Origin: Dreissena polymorpha
Lineage: Eukaryota > Mollusca > Bivalvia > Myida > Dreissenidae
NCBI RefSeq assembly: GCF_020536995.1
Contig: NC_068367.1
Span: 66,123,993 to 66,187,992, forward strand
Direction of reading: 5' to 3'
DNA length: 64,000 nt
Below the pieces are notes generated by a model that saw only the letters and a list, made by a program, of their open reading frames with translations, searched no databases and was not told the origin of the DNA. Each line of letters starts with the position of its first letter. The stretch's first letter is position 1. This document shows positions 12,732 to 25,017 of the stretch, one piece after another. The translations under genes were made by a program, and so were the position numbers.

Positions 12732-13330
12732 TTATCAAAAATGAGGCAAACATATTACATGGAAACGCGTGACAAAAAACACTGCGTTAATTTCAAATAC
12801 TTGTGTTGTAAGTGAAAAATAATCTTATGCATTTCCTTTAATAGGTAAAGATACTTAAAAAAAAATGTCACAATTAGCTCGTGCGCTCAGCTTTCAAAAC
12901 ATTATCATGCACGTGAAACTCGTGTTTTGAGTACAAAATCGATGCAGATAAAACAGAGTGTTCAAAAAACGACTTTTAACACGAGTTTATCATGAATTAT
13001 TATTGAAATAACAAGGCGTCATCGTTGACAGGGGTCGCCATTTTTCATATAATAACGCGTGTTTAAGGTAATTACCATCTGAACATTTGCTATTCATTCG
13101 GAACTGATTTAATTCAAGCATTGCATCTAATTTGTTTGACGAGTATACATAAAATTGTTAATTTTATTTTCAAAAATTTCATTAAATATAAATTTTATAG
13201 AATATATGTTAATTGGCCTGTATAACGGTTTAGAATTTTTCGGTTGTTGTTTTTTGTGTTTAGCAAATCCAATCCGCTTTAATGGAAATTTGTGTAATAG
13301 AAAGCGTCATCTTCACGAAAATCCAGGTAA

Positions 13331-13431
13331 GGCGGAAAGCGGTTTCACTGCTTAGCCTGTGCGAACTGTACAGGTAAATCTGGAATGACACTTAAGGCAA
13401 ATGCATTAAGCCTAGAATTCCCAGAACGAGC
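13331..13431. mobile_element. GAGCC-type MITE, right half
   Basis: Degenerate right half of the abundant element best seen at 33330-33590: CCTGTGCGAACTGTACAGG palindrome, then AATGCATTAAGCC and a CCCAGAACGAGC end. Confidence 0.6.
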
Positions 13432-14919
13432 ATTGTAAAATTTCATCGGTGATGGGAAAAAGGGAAGATTGTTATTGTGCAGTGCTACTAAGTATTTCCT
13501 ATATAGCGCCCGATGGATAGAAAAGTAATCTAAGCATACAGGCTGGCACCTGAGAGCTAACAAACGATAAACAAACACCCAAAAGAATACCGTGTGAAAA
13601 ATTAATAGCGAACATCAATCATTTACTTATGACACGTGATACTCACATCTGAGGATCAACAGCGCCCCGTGCCGCGATCCCGCTAGGTGCGTCCGGTTTC
13701 TGTGGGCTCTCCTTCCGGGATCGCGGTGCATGCATACAACAGGCGCGGTGGCAGGTGGCATCATACACTCAGTCCGGGTCCAGCAAGAGGGTACTGGGCC
13801 GGAAACCAAAAGCGAGTAACTTCTGGTATTGGAAAGGACTGACTGGCTGCTGAAATATAATAAGTCAGCTAACTGCGCATGGTCGAAGCGGATACTTCAC
13901 CAAAACAAAGTTTTTTGTTTAATTACGAAAATCGCGATAAAGAAGAAAATGTTTGAGTTGTGATTGTGAAAAACTTTTTATTGCACTTCTATAGGAAATA
14001 TATTTTTATAGCAATTTGAAATTTGTTATAATAAACATGTCACTATTGTCTCCATTAATTGCATTTTTGCGCTGAAAATTATAATACCTTTATTCGTAAT
14101 TCAGTTAAGTGTTTGCATAGTTCGCTCAATCAATTGAGACAAATCCTACATACTGACATATTAAAGTAATCGCATCAGTTATATCCTTTTTGCTGATCGA
14201 AAACTGCTTCGAGCTTGTCGTAAATTTAATAATTGTGAGCGTGTTTATATATAGTATTTGCAGTCATTTACCTATAACGAATCTCAATAATGTTGACTAC
14301 ATCCGTACGTGTTTTACTTGTTAAAACGAAAACAAATAAGAGTAAGAAAATAATACTGGACCAAAATGACGTCATCGCATGCTGTTGTTTTTTTATTAGA
14401 AGGACAATGTGTTGATCGGAGACATGATCGTAACCAGTAAAATATTTGATGCTCAAAACCAGTGACATGTCTGAACAAAAACATGTCGAGTCTGTCTAAA
14501 TTACAAGGCATGCACCGATGTCTTAAGGGGAACGGAGAAGCTGGCATACGACTAAATTCAGTGTTTTAATTCAAAAGCTTTGTGTAATCCAAAGATTCGT
14601 CATGACAGACTTGTTAAATGTGTCCCATCTAAACAAACCAGCAAAATGATTGAGGGCATATTTATTATTAAAATTAAGAAATTTCCTTAGGTTTCAAAAG
14701 TTGCCTTGGTAATTTCTTATCAAATTTTGAACCGGAAAATTACAGTTAAGGCTTGAATTTATGCTCACTGTTATTTCACATTAATACAAAATAATATCCT
14801 TAAAAAAAGTAAAAAGTAAATTATTGTCAGGAATTGAAACGAATTATTGAAAATAAGTTATTAGAGAGGTCGAGACCTTGTTATTGTACTCCGTCCAAAA
14901 TCGCACCGTAACTAAATAT
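13432..14919. other. No gene seen; unassigned sequence
   Basis: Low-coding, AT-rich DNA. A GC-richer patch at 13650-13810 contains imperfect inverted words (CCGGGATCGCG / CGCGATCCCG) and may be an old TIR element, but I could not define its ends. Confidence 0.4.
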
Positions 14920-15149
14920 GAAACCCGAACGGAAAAAACTGGGCTTAATGTTTCTGCGTAAACTAAAATTGTTGTCCCAGATTAGCCTGTACAGTACGCA
15001 CAGGCTTATCTTGGATGACACTTTCTGATTGCATGGCATGATTTGTTTGAAGGAAATAAAAGACTTAGCGAGCATCTAGGGAATTCCACATGCTAATAGG
15101 GGACGACACTTTATGCATGCATTAAGGCCGGTTTTCCCAGAGCGCTGCT
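14920..15149. mobile_element. GAGCC-type MITE, degenerate copy
   Basis: Contains CTGGGCTTAATG, the core CCCAGATTAGCCTGTACAG and the far end GCATTAAGGCCGGTTTTCCC. The middle section is diverged. The 54-bp minisatellite begins 12 bp beyond it. Confidence 0.65.
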
Positions 15150-15160
15150 AAAATATATAC

Positions 15161-16012
15161 CGTATGAAGTTCTATAAGACGGACTCTATTCAAATACCGA
15201 CCATACATATATACCGTATGAAGTTCTATAAGACGGGCTCTATTCAATTACCGACCTTACATATATATCGTATGAAGTTCTATAAGACGGGCTCTATTCA
15301 ATTACCGACCATACATATATATCGTATGAAGTTCTATAAGACGGGCTCTATTCAATTACCGACCATACATATATACCGTATGAAGTTCTATAAGACGGAC
15401 TCTATTCAATTACCGACCATACATGTATATCGTATGAAGTTCTATAAGACGGGCTCTATTCAATTACCGACCATACATATATATCGTATGAAGTTCTATA
15501 AGACGGGCTATATTCAATTACCGACTATACATATATATCGTATGAAGTTCTATAAGACTGACTCTATTCAATTACCGACCATACATATGCATCGTATGAT
15601 GCCCTATACGGCGGGCTCTATTCAATTACCGACCATACATATATATCGTATGAAGTTCTATAAGACGGGCTCTATTCAATTACCGACCGTACATATATAT
15701 CGTATGATGTTCTATAAGACGGGCTCTATTCAATTACCGACCATACATATATATTGTATGAAGTTCTATAAGACGGGCTCTATTCAATTAACGACCATAC
15801 ATATATAGCGTATGAAGTTGTATTAGACGGGTTCTATTCCATTACCGACCATACATATATATTGTATGAAGTTCTATAAGACGGGCTCTATTCAATTACC
15901 GACCATTCATATATATCGTATGAAGTTCTATAAGACGGACTCTATTCAATTACCGACCATACCTATGCATCGTATGAAGTTCTATAAGACGGGCTCTATT
16001 CCATTACCGACC
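15161..16012. repeat. 54-bp minisatellite, ~15.8 copies
   Basis: Unit CGTATGAAGTTCTATAAGAC followed by GGGCTCTATTCAATTACCGA and CCATACATATATAT, repeated from 15161. Copies are 90-98% alike; one unit near 15593 is the most diverged. The length is a multiple of three, so the plus frame 15164-15808 stays open and reads twelve near-copies of MKFYKTGSIQLPTIHIYR before a TAG created by one variant unit. No promoter, splice site or known domain supports translation. Confidence 0.95.
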
Positions 16013-16177
16013 ATTTACCTTTGCAGAGATGGACGTTCTGTCTAGCCCGGCGGTGTAGGGCCGACATCGACCGGAAGTGGGCCGGCTGTCGACTTTATTA
16101 ACTTCCGTTGAGGAACCAGTCCCGCCCAGCGCACGTCACTTCGAGAATAGAAATTGTGCATTATTAAGTTATTGTTT

Positions 16178-16332
16178 AGGCCTCGTTCTGGGATACATGC
16201 ATGTGCGTAAAATGTCATTTCAGAGTAGCCTGTGTAGTCCGCACAAGCTAATAGGGACGACGCTCTCCGCATAAATTTAATTTTCGTCCGAAAAAAATTT
16301 CCTCTCAACGAAAAATCCAATAAGCGGAAAGG
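16178..16332. mobile_element. GAGCC-type MITE, left part
   Basis: CCTCGTTCTGGG, ATGCATGTGCGTAAAATG, GCCTGTGTAGTCCGCACAAG and the AGCGGAAAGG motif of the family, without the right terminus. Confidence 0.6.
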
Positions 16333-16631
16333 TTCTTATGTATAAACATAAGGATCAGCTTTCCCATTATGAGGCTCGTCATAGTCTTGCTCCCCCCCCC
16401 CCTTTCCGCCCGTAATGGACGTATTTTTCTATTTCATGTGTATATAAAAATAATTCAAATATTACATTTGCTTTCATTAGATGTCAACATAATAGCTTTT
16501 TTATGTTATGCATATTTGTCATTTTGTTGACATTTGAACAAAAGTTAGCTTAAGAATTTCGTTGAAATAATAACTTCATAGCGTCAAAATGAAGTCATTC
16601 TCAAATGAGTCGGGCACACTTCGTTGTACGG

Positions 16632-16632
16632 T

Positions 16633-16707
<75 letters not shown>

Positions 16708-16710
16708 AAG
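16632..16710. repeat. (GTA)n/(TAG)n microsatellite
   Basis: About 25 uninterrupted GTA trinucleotides, followed by degenerate GTA/GTG triplets and a second (TAG)n run near 16796-16850. Frames through it read only Ser or Val. Confidence 0.95.
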
Positions 16711-16809
16711 TAGTGGTGGTGGTGATGGTTATTGCTGTTGGTGGTTGTGGTACATTAATCAGCAGTATCAGTGGTAGTGGTAGTAATAGTTGTTTTAGTA
16801 GTAGTAGTT

Positions 16810-16846
<37 letters not shown>

Positions 16847-16873
16847 AAGTAGTAGTAGAAGAAGTAGTATTTC

Positions 16874-16939
<66 letters not shown>

Positions 16940-16940
16940 A
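16874..16940. repeat. (GAT)n microsatellite
   Basis: About 22 GAT triplets directly after the GTA/TAG tract. Three adjoining trinucleotide tracts in 300 bp make this a probable hypervariable site. Confidence 0.95.
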
Positions 16941-17009
16941 TCGCTACTATTTCCATCATCATCAGATGCACTTTCAATATTACCTCACAACTGTCGGCAC
17001 AGAGCACTG

Positions 17010-18237
17010 AGATCCCGACCGATGTCCCGACGACGTCGGTCGCACTTCATCCTCCGTCAGTACGCCTTTCTTAAGTATGAGCGCCTGGTTGGATGTTGGC
17101 ATAACCTAAGCCACGGAACCGCATTTTACAAGCCAAAAACCAAAAACATTATTTTTTATAAATAAATGAAAGTCATATATTAACGGACGACGTATGACCC
17201 AGTGATCCGGGAAGAACTGTAAAGCGCCTTTGAACGCACATCTCGAGTGTGAAAAGGGCGATATATAAATTTGGTATAATTTTTTTATATATATTCATAA
17301 AAATAGATTTCAATCTTGACATCGCTTCGTATATGGATAATAAGTCAATCAAAATAAAAAAAATATATGAAGCATTTGTAAACATTTTCATTAATAATTT
17401 GGCTAGCAATACAATCTACATTGCTGACAGCGTTTAGTTCAAACATATTTATTGTAGCTCGATTGCGTGAACAGCCCCAGACTTATCGTAACGCTCTCGA
17501 GTCCGTTTCCTGGTTTCATCAGTACTTGGTGTCTTTTGGGGAGATGAAGACAGAACGTTCCCACTGTGGGGAGCGAACAAGTGACCCCTCGGTGTTTAAA
17601 TGACAGCGTGTAGAATGTGAACTATTTGTAGTGACGGACAGAGCTCTGAATCGCCCAGTACGCTTGATTTACCTCCCCAGAAAAAAGTTTGATTCCTGAT
17701 TAATGCATTTTTAAATATTCCCAATATGATTGTTAAAATTTTAGCATATAAAAATGATTATAATAATAAGTTTTGGTAGTAGACGCGTTTAATAACAGTA
17801 AACATCAATACGATAATCCTTCATTCAAATAATGTAACCTGTATTCTAGCAATTCGTGGCTATATATTAACTTGTATTCTCGCATTTCATAGCAAATTGT
17901 TTATATATTTTGGATAATAAACAAATAAATTCAAATTATAACAATGTAATATTAGGCAATGTAAAATTATAATTATTATTATTCTCACAACTCATTTAAA
18001 TTACATTTACATAAAAGACGCACGTTACATTTTTTGAAAAGATTTAATCATTTCAAATCAACCTAAATGATGATGTTATTTCAGGAATTCAATACGTATT
18101 AAAACAATATCTCACGTGTACGTTATTTTGAGGAAAGTATTCATCATAAGTGACGTTTTTTTGTGGGCTAAATATTAAATTGCACCTCATATTAGCCATT
18201 ATGTATTTAATCAGACAGAGTCAATTAGGGTATATAT
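17010..18237. other. No gene seen; scattered repeat fragments
   Basis: AT-rich. At 17215-17275 the words AAAGCGCCTTTGAACG and AAAAGGGCGATATATAAAT resemble the 3' tail common to many invertebrate short repeats. Around 17430-17690 lies moderately GC-rich unassigned sequence. No gene is supported. Confidence 0.4.
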
Positions 18238-18360
18238 GAGCCTCGTTCTGATTTTCCACTTTTATTGGATTTTTGCTCAAAAGAGACTTTATTTGAACGA
18301 AATATTCCATTAAACGGAAGCCTGCTCGTACTAACCCAGGACGATACTGGAAGCACGTGC
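18238..18360. mobile_element. GAGCC-type MITE, fragment
   Basis: GAGCCTCGTTCTG end followed by the family's internal TTTTTGCTCAAAAGAGACTT motif; the right half is missing. Confidence 0.5.
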
Positions 18361-18653
18361 ATTGTGTCCAGTTGTCCCAGTTTTGTATGTTTTATTTTTG
18401 TGTGAATTAAGAATCTGATTACATAAAGCATCAGATCGTTAACACACTAAACATAAACTTTGAACAAGAAAATGTTAACCGAACAAAATGCCAACAAACC
18501 GCATAGGAAATCGGAAAATAACTCTGGATTTGGTATAGTTGTGTGCCTGTAGCATATATCCTTTGTAGACTTACCTCATAATGCCGTTGCATTAAACCGG
18601 TATGTTGCGTATTCCGCACGTCCCCAACTTTTTTGAAAACGGCCATTAGAATT

Positions 18654-18804
18654 GCGCCGCGCTGTGGGAAAACGGGGCTTAATGCATGTGCGTAAAGTTT
18701 CGTTCTAGATATCCCGCACAGGCTAATCACAGACCGACTGCACCGGCTAATCTGGGACGTCGCTTTACGCACTTGAATCAATACCAGTTGTTCCAGAGCG
18801 AGGC
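18654..18804. mobile_element. GAGCC-type MITE, internally shortened
   Basis: Both halves are present (GGGGCTTAATGCATGTGCGT ... GGCTAATCTGGGACGTCG ... TTCCAGAGCGAGGC), but the ~100-bp middle is missing. Confidence 0.65.
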
Positions 18805-19269
18805 AAAATTCAAAATACACCGATTTCAAGATGAATAGCAGGTATCACCGAACGTGAGTAACGACGATGTAAATACACGACAAATGTGGCGTAATAAAAC
18901 CTACCCGGAAAAAAGAACAGACGGTTCGCAATTTTGCAGTCACCATTTAATTAAACATACCTATACATGTATTATAATATTAAATGGGCCTTTACACGTT
19001 TTGGTAATTTGACAAATTACAAAAAATGGTTTGAGATATGCAAATGTTCATTGTAGTTATGATATTTGTGAGGAAACGGTAATACTGAACATTTCACATG
19101 CTCTAAAAATCCATTATTTGCATCTTTTGACGATTTACAAACATGAAAATAAAAAAGCTTTGCAACGCGAAACGATTTACTAATTTGGATAGTTCTGTTG
19201 TTGTCGTTATATTGTGTGACACTACGAGGATTGCTATATGAAGTATAAAATACATCATTCATTTTATGA

Positions 19270-19347
19270 GCACGGATGGCCGAGTGGTCTAAGCCTTAGA
19301 CTTTTACTCCTGGTGTCAGTGGTTCGAGCCCTGTTGAGGGTTACTTT
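19270..19347 (+). repeat. tRNA(Leu/Ser)-derived SINE-like fragment
   Basis: Contains a pol III A box (GATGGCCGAGTGGTCTAAG) and B box (GGTTCGAGCCC) at tRNA-like spacing, with an anticodon-region-like stretch AGACTTTTACTCC between them. The acceptor stem does not pair, so it is not a working tRNA. The same sequence in reverse orientation is the source of the 65-bp minisatellite at 31915-32517. Confidence 0.65.
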
Positions 19348-20054
19348 TTTCTTAAAAAAAAAATATTCTTGTTTTTTATTGCAGCTTTTTAGATCCAATG
19401 TTTAAATTGATCAATACAAAGCATTTAATGATGAACTTAAATACATGTCAAAATATGTGAAAAAGATCCCTTCAAATCTCATTTCAGTTGAGACCGACTC
19501 AACTTGCCGTCTCGACTAAAATATTATTACTTGTTAAAGATGTAAGCAACGTTCTTCAAAAGGAGATTAATTTATAACTTTCTGCGGGAAATCGTCTACC
19601 AATGTAACAGTGAAATATACAGTTTCCAGATGAAAAGGTAACTTTCTCTTACTTCTCCAACTGATACAACTAATAGTAGGTTTCTGCGGTCCACAAATAC
19701 GCGTTCAATCGACTGACGCCTTCGGTTTCCAGTCAACTCGTACCTAAGTCAACTCGTACCCTAGTCAACTCGTACCCGAGTTGGTCAACTCGTACTTTAG
19801 TCATTTTTCAGATTGGTCAACTCGTACCTTTTCAATATTTGTTCTTTATGGAAACAAATTGCGATGGGTGTTTGCATGCATTAGATGTTTTTTATGTTTA
19901 TTGCAGGTACGAGTTAACCAATTAAAGTTATATTTTGGCATAGACTAACATAACTTGTATGTTTTTTTACCAGGGTACGATATGACTAATTAAAGTAATT
20001 ACCTAAGTATATATATATTATTCTTATTAATATGTCCAATATACAAAGATTATA
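19348..20054. other. No gene seen; short GTCAACTCGTACC repeats at 19731-19836
   Basis: Five to six imperfect copies of GTCAACTCGTACC spaced 13-35 bases apart lie at 19731-19836. The rest is AT-rich with no supported feature. Confidence 0.6.
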
Positions 20055-20060
20055 TTATCT

Positions 20061-21273
20061 CAGTCTTCACGCTAAATTTTTTAGCAAAATAGCCCTTCGG
20101 GTTAATCAGATGGAATGTTGAATAGCCCAAAGACATGTTTGATAGCCCGAAGAGGTCAATATAAATTTTATGACTTTTTTGGCCAGGAACACCAAACTAC
20201 TTATTAACAATAAGAAAATCTACTTCCATTAGTAAAAACAGATGCATGTGATTACAGTAATAAAGGATATACTGTTTCCTTTTGAAATGCATTTCATACA
20301 AAATGCACCAGATGATTATGCTGTTTATTGTCACTTTATTATTACACATGCTCTCATTGAATGATTCCATTAATCAGTTTGACCGGTGTTTGGTTTTATT
20401 TAAAAGCAAATTATTTATTATTATTACTAGGACAATCGCCAGTAATTTTCCGATTTGTCGGCATGTGGCTTCAGAACAAAATTATTAAAGGCCACTGTGT
20501 GTGTTAATTGCCCAATCTACCAAATGACAATGTCTGCTTCTTTAATTTACTCCAGATGTTTTGATAAGCATGTGTCAACCGTGAAAAGTATTTATATTCG
20601 TAAACAGATTATAAGTAGCAAAGTAGGTCACGTAGCAGAACGAGATTACAGAATAAACGAATGTACTACAATTATTAATAATTAGTTGAAAAAAACGTCT
20701 TCTAAAATGCAAGAATAATTGATTAAAACACATGGAAATCTAACTGTAATAAGGATCAATTTGTTTTTAACCCAATGCGTACAATATCCTTTACAGACTC
20801 TTTTATTTTTATTGAAAAATTACTTCGTCCATTTTTCATGAATTATAAATACATTTTCGAAAAATGCTTATAAAATTAAATACGCTTCTAGATTGGTCAT
20901 TATTTTAAAACATTACGAAGTGACCGATACGCCAACATCCCGGAACGTGATCTACGCATGATCAGTTTGAATAATCTCATCCCGATTGGGCGTCATCATA
21001 ACTTTAAATAGCAACATACCCGGATGTTTACACAACAGTTTTTAAAAATGGCGGCCGCATGTGTTCATGCAATTCTTTAAAACACATAACGTCATTTTAG
21101 GCATTTAAATAGCGAATTTAATCGTGCCTCTTAAAAACGCTTATAAATCAGGTTATTGATATAACGCTCAAATATTTAATCGACCGGTCGGGCTATTTTA
21201 TAAGCATTTAGGATCGACCGACCAGCCCAAGAATCGACTCGGGCTTCGGGCTTGTAGGCTTATTCGAAGACTG
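20061..21273. mobile_element. TIR element, non-autonomous (CAGTCTTC ends, 6-bp TTATCT duplication)
   Basis: Left end CAGTCTTCACGC, right end GCTTATTCGAAGACTG; the outer eight bases are exact inverted repeats, and both ends carry GCCC(G/T)(A/T)AG/CTTCGGGC subterminal words. TTATCT is duplicated at 20055-20060 and 21274-21279. No transposase is recognisable. Its right half (20939-21140) shares a ~200-bp block with the unrelated pogo-like element at 29034-30055. The superfamily is not assigned. Confidence 0.65.
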
Positions 21274-21390
21274 TTATCTAAGAAATATATAGAAATCATT
21301 TATCTTTCAAAATATATATTTATTAACAACTATCATTATCGATGTTAAAAGAAAAAAAAACTTACGGTATGAATCAGTAAAATATTTGTT

Positions 21391-21887
21391 AACCAGGTTT
21401 TCCGAAGGAAAAAACTGGTTATTAGATTGGCGAATGCGGGCGGGCTGGCTGGCTGGCGGGCGGGCGGAACAAGCTTGTCCGGGCCATAACTATGTCGTTC
21501 ATTGTCAGATTTTAAATCATTTGGCACATTTGTTCACCATCATTGGACGGTGTGTCGCGCCAAATAATTACGTCGATATCTCCAAGGTCAAGGTCACACT
21601 TTGAGTTCAAAGGTCAAAAATGGCCATAAATGAGCTTGTCCTGGCCATAACTATGTCATTCATTGTGAGATTTTAAAATCATTTGGCACATTTGTTCACC
21701 ATCATGGGACGGTGTGTCGCACAAAAGAATCAAGTCAATATCTCCAATGTCAAGGTCGCCACGATTAAAAATAGATTTTTTTAAAAAACAAACTTACAAA
21801 GGGGGTTAATTTTGTTTGTTCATTTCAAAAGTTCAGTTTGAGTTTTCTCCCTTTATCAGATTTTTTTTTCACAATGAAAACCTGGTT
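21391..21887. mobile_element. TIR element, ~497 bp (AACCAGGTTTTC ends)
   Basis: Ends AACCAGGTTTTC and GAAAACCTGGTT are exact 12-bp inverted repeats. The interior has two ~130-bp direct modules (GGCCATAACTATGTC...CATTTGTTCACCATCAT...CAAGGTCA), a style common in bivalve dispersed repeats. No protein is encoded. Confidence 0.65.
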
Positions 21888-22650
21888 TTGTGACAATTTT
21901 GTCCCTTGTTAACTTATTCCATTGCATGATTTTTATAAATATTACCAAATTGCAAAATAATTATCATCCATGTCGTTACACTTGTGTATTAGTTAATAAA
22001 TGTTGTTGTTGTTGTTGTTGATATATATGCCTCAAATTATGGTTCGTCCGAAAATTGAGTCCATGATTTAATCAATTAATCAACACCTAAAATACTTATT
22101 AACACCTACGTGACACGGGTTATTAATATCGTAATTTACCTAATCTTAAATATTGATTAACACATTACTTGACACGTGTCGTTAATATCTAAATCGATTT
22201 AATCTGCACCTTTGTAAAAATGAAGAACACCTTTGAATACAAACTAACAACTAATCAATCAATTAAAAAAGATTAGGATTATTGTGTAAAACAAACTGAT
22301 TGAATGAGTATTTAGATGTTTTAGCATTCTTCAATAAAATACTTAGATTTCCATGTAAATTTGAAACAACGGTCATAATATTCAAATAATTTGAACATTA
22401 AAATAAAAAGAATGCAAGTTGTTGAAAAAGTCAACTTTTATTCTAACTTTTATCAATCATATTTTTGTTTCATGAATATAGAGTAGTATAATTTGTGTGC
22501 ATTATGCTATGAATGTTGTTGTTATTCTTGGATAAAAAATAAATTAACAAGCACATTTGTTACATTGATAGCACACGCCAAATGATTGCAACGCCAAATT
22601 CTGTAAACAACTACTGCTTTAGAGTCATTCATTGATACACTTAGATAAAG
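21888..22650. other. No gene seen
   Basis: AT-rich DNA with a (TTG)n run near 22003-22022 and repeated words TTGACACGTGT / CGTGACACGGG near 22110-22190. No gene is supported. Confidence 0.4.
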
Positions 22651-22659
22651 GTTTAATGA

Positions 22660-23045
22660 ATTATTTAAAGCAGTAAAAATACAAACAGGTATTTTCAAGT
22701 AAAAAGTGGCCATAACTCCATTATTGATCAGTTGTTTGAGTTTAAATGTTACCTTCACCATCCTCTTATCAATATTATTATACACTCATTCCAAGTTTCA
22801 ATGAAATCTGCACAAGCAGTTCCAAGATTTCGCTCCAGACACAAACGTGTGCTTATAATCAAGTAAAAAGGGCCATTACTCTGTTATTTGCACATGGATT
22901 GCAACAGCATTTTACACACATCATTCTATAATGATATATACACTTATATCAAGTTTCCATGAAATCGGTTCAAGCAATTCTGAGATATTGTTCCGGACGG
23001 ACAATGCTAAAACTATATCCGTCCACCTATGGCGGTGGATAATAA
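22660..23045. repeat. Bivalve-type dispersed repeat with two internal modules
   Basis: Two diverged direct modules of the form TCAAGTAAAAAG(T)GGCCAT...CAAGTTTC(A/C)ATGAAATC...AAGC(A/G)(A/G)TTC, ending in GGACGGACAATGC...CCACCTATGGCGGTGGATAA. I recognise the style as a common molluscan non-coding repeat. Confidence 0.6.
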
Positions 23046-23469
23046 CATAAAGAAAAGAGAAGCTATTTCTTAAACTTTTATTGATTATTATATCTTACAA
23101 CAAAACATTACTGCAAGAATATTAAGGGAACAAACTATAATAATAACATATTAGATCAACACCTTGTATTAGAGAATATGCATAATTTAAAACCCAAACA
23201 TAATAAAATATAACATTTAACTGCATCATGATTCAAAATGTGAAGATATTGATACTTTATTGCATTATTATGTAAATCATAACAAAATAATCATTTACAT
23301 ACAAAATGAAATCCAAATGTACTGTTTTATTAATCACTATTAAATTATAAATCTTATTGAAACTTCATCTTGTCATTATAAAGGCTACAGTGTATGTCTG
23401 AATTAAAGTCAATTGTGGTCAAAAACTAGAAAACCTAGTAATGTCTTCAACAATTGGTAACCAATTTTT

Positions 23470-24590
23470 AGCTCGACTATTATATATGAAATATATAAAG
23501 TGGAGCTATCCTACTCACCCTGGCATCGGCGTGAGCGTCTGCGTGAGTGTCTGCGTTAGCGTTAGCGTCTGCGTTAGCGTGCAAATGTTAAAGTTTTCAT
23601 ACTACCCCAAATATTTTCTTTGTACCTTGACTTATTGCTTTCATATTTTGCATACTTTTTTACCAACATGACCCCAACCTATAAACAATAGCAGACAACT
23701 CTATCAAGCATTTTGTCATAATTATGGCCCCTTTTCCACTTACAATATGCAGCAAATGTTAAAGTTTTCGTACTACCCCATTTATTTTCATTGTCCCTTG
23801 ACTTATTGCTTTTATATTTTTCATACTTGTTTAACAACATCACCCCAACCTATAAACAAGAGCAGACAACTCTGTCAAGCATTTTGTCATAATTATTGCC
23901 CCTTTTATACTTAGAATGCATATTATTGATAAAACTATATTAAAGTTGGCGTACTACCCCAAATATTTCCTATATCCTTTGACACATTGCTTTTATATGT
24001 TGCATACTTGTTTACCAACATGACCCCAACCTATAAACAAGAGCAGACCACTGTATCAAGGATTTTGACATAATTATGGCCCCTTTTACACTTAGATAAT
24101 TGAACATTTTGCTTAAATTGCCATAAGTTCTTTATTTATGATCACATTTTATTATTACTTTGACAAAACAACACTTACCTGAATACCACAATGGATTCCA
24201 CCCAAACAATACCCCAAGCCCCTACCCAGAATCCAATCCCCCCCCCAACCTACCCCCCCCCCCATTTTTTTATTTTTATTTTTTTTAAACATCATCTTAT
24301 AAATTTCCACACCTAACATTATACACCCCTCTCACCCCCACCCCCCCCCCAATTTTTTTTTGTTGAAAGATTGTCTTATAAATGACCACACCCCACATTA
24401 TACTCCCTCTCAACCCTCCGCCCCCCCCCCCCCCCAAAAAAAAATAAAAATAAATATTTTTTCCTTTTTTATTTTTGAAAGATCGTCTAATAAATTATTG
24501 AATATGAACAATTTCCCCATGATGGCTTACGTTATACTGTCAAGCACTCGAATAGTGGAGCACGCTGTCCTCTGACAGCTCTTGTTCAAA
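23470..24590. repeat. Bivalve-type dispersed repeat with three ~175-bp modules and poly-C tracts
   Basis: Begins TAGCTCGACTATTATATATG and ends AGCTCTTGTTC. Three direct modules start near 23580, 23752 and 23935 (AATGTTAAAGTTTTC...ACCCCAACCTATAAACAA...GGCCCCTTTT). The downstream part has C-runs of 9-17 bases next to A/T runs (24239-24262, 24340-24360, 24420-24436), likely to be error-prone in assembly. Confidence 0.6.
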
Positions 24591-25017
24591 TCTTATTTAA
24601 TCGAGCTTTACAAACATTTGAAAAAAACAACACTCAACACAATAAGAGTTGGAACATTTTTTATCCTATGATTCATGATTTCAAAGTAGTGTTTGGTATT
24701 TAATAAAGAATATAAATACAATGTAGATACAGGTATGAATTTTTGCAAAAACCTGCTTATCTTTTAGGTGCACTTTTTGTCCTAACAGGTGGTCTACTTA
24801 GTACATGTATGTAGTGAACAAAATGGATTTCTTTACAAATAATTTTACTTACAAAATTCAGATTCATTATCTCATTCTTTTTTGTTTTTGTATATTCACA
24901 GTTGATGTACTGGAGTCAGATTGGTCAGCCAGTGAAAGATGTTCTGTCCCACAGTGGGTTTTGAGAATAAATGGAATTCTAGCCAGACACAGGACATCTA
25001 CTTACCTGTTTCCTGTC

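Noticed and set aside
15161-16012. CRISPR-like or satellite array with spacers
   Set aside because: Units are contiguous without unique spacers, and the DNA is animal nuclear; the same reasoning applies to the arrays at 31915-32517 and 61588-62225.
16589-17165. Poly-Ser, poly-Val and poly-Met frames
   Set aside because: Translations of GTA/TAG/GAT microsatellites.
19264-19350. Functional tRNA-Leu or tRNA-Ser gene
   Set aside because: A and B boxes are good, but the acceptor stem cannot pair and the T stem is imperfect; it shares its body with the SINE-like array at 31915-32517.
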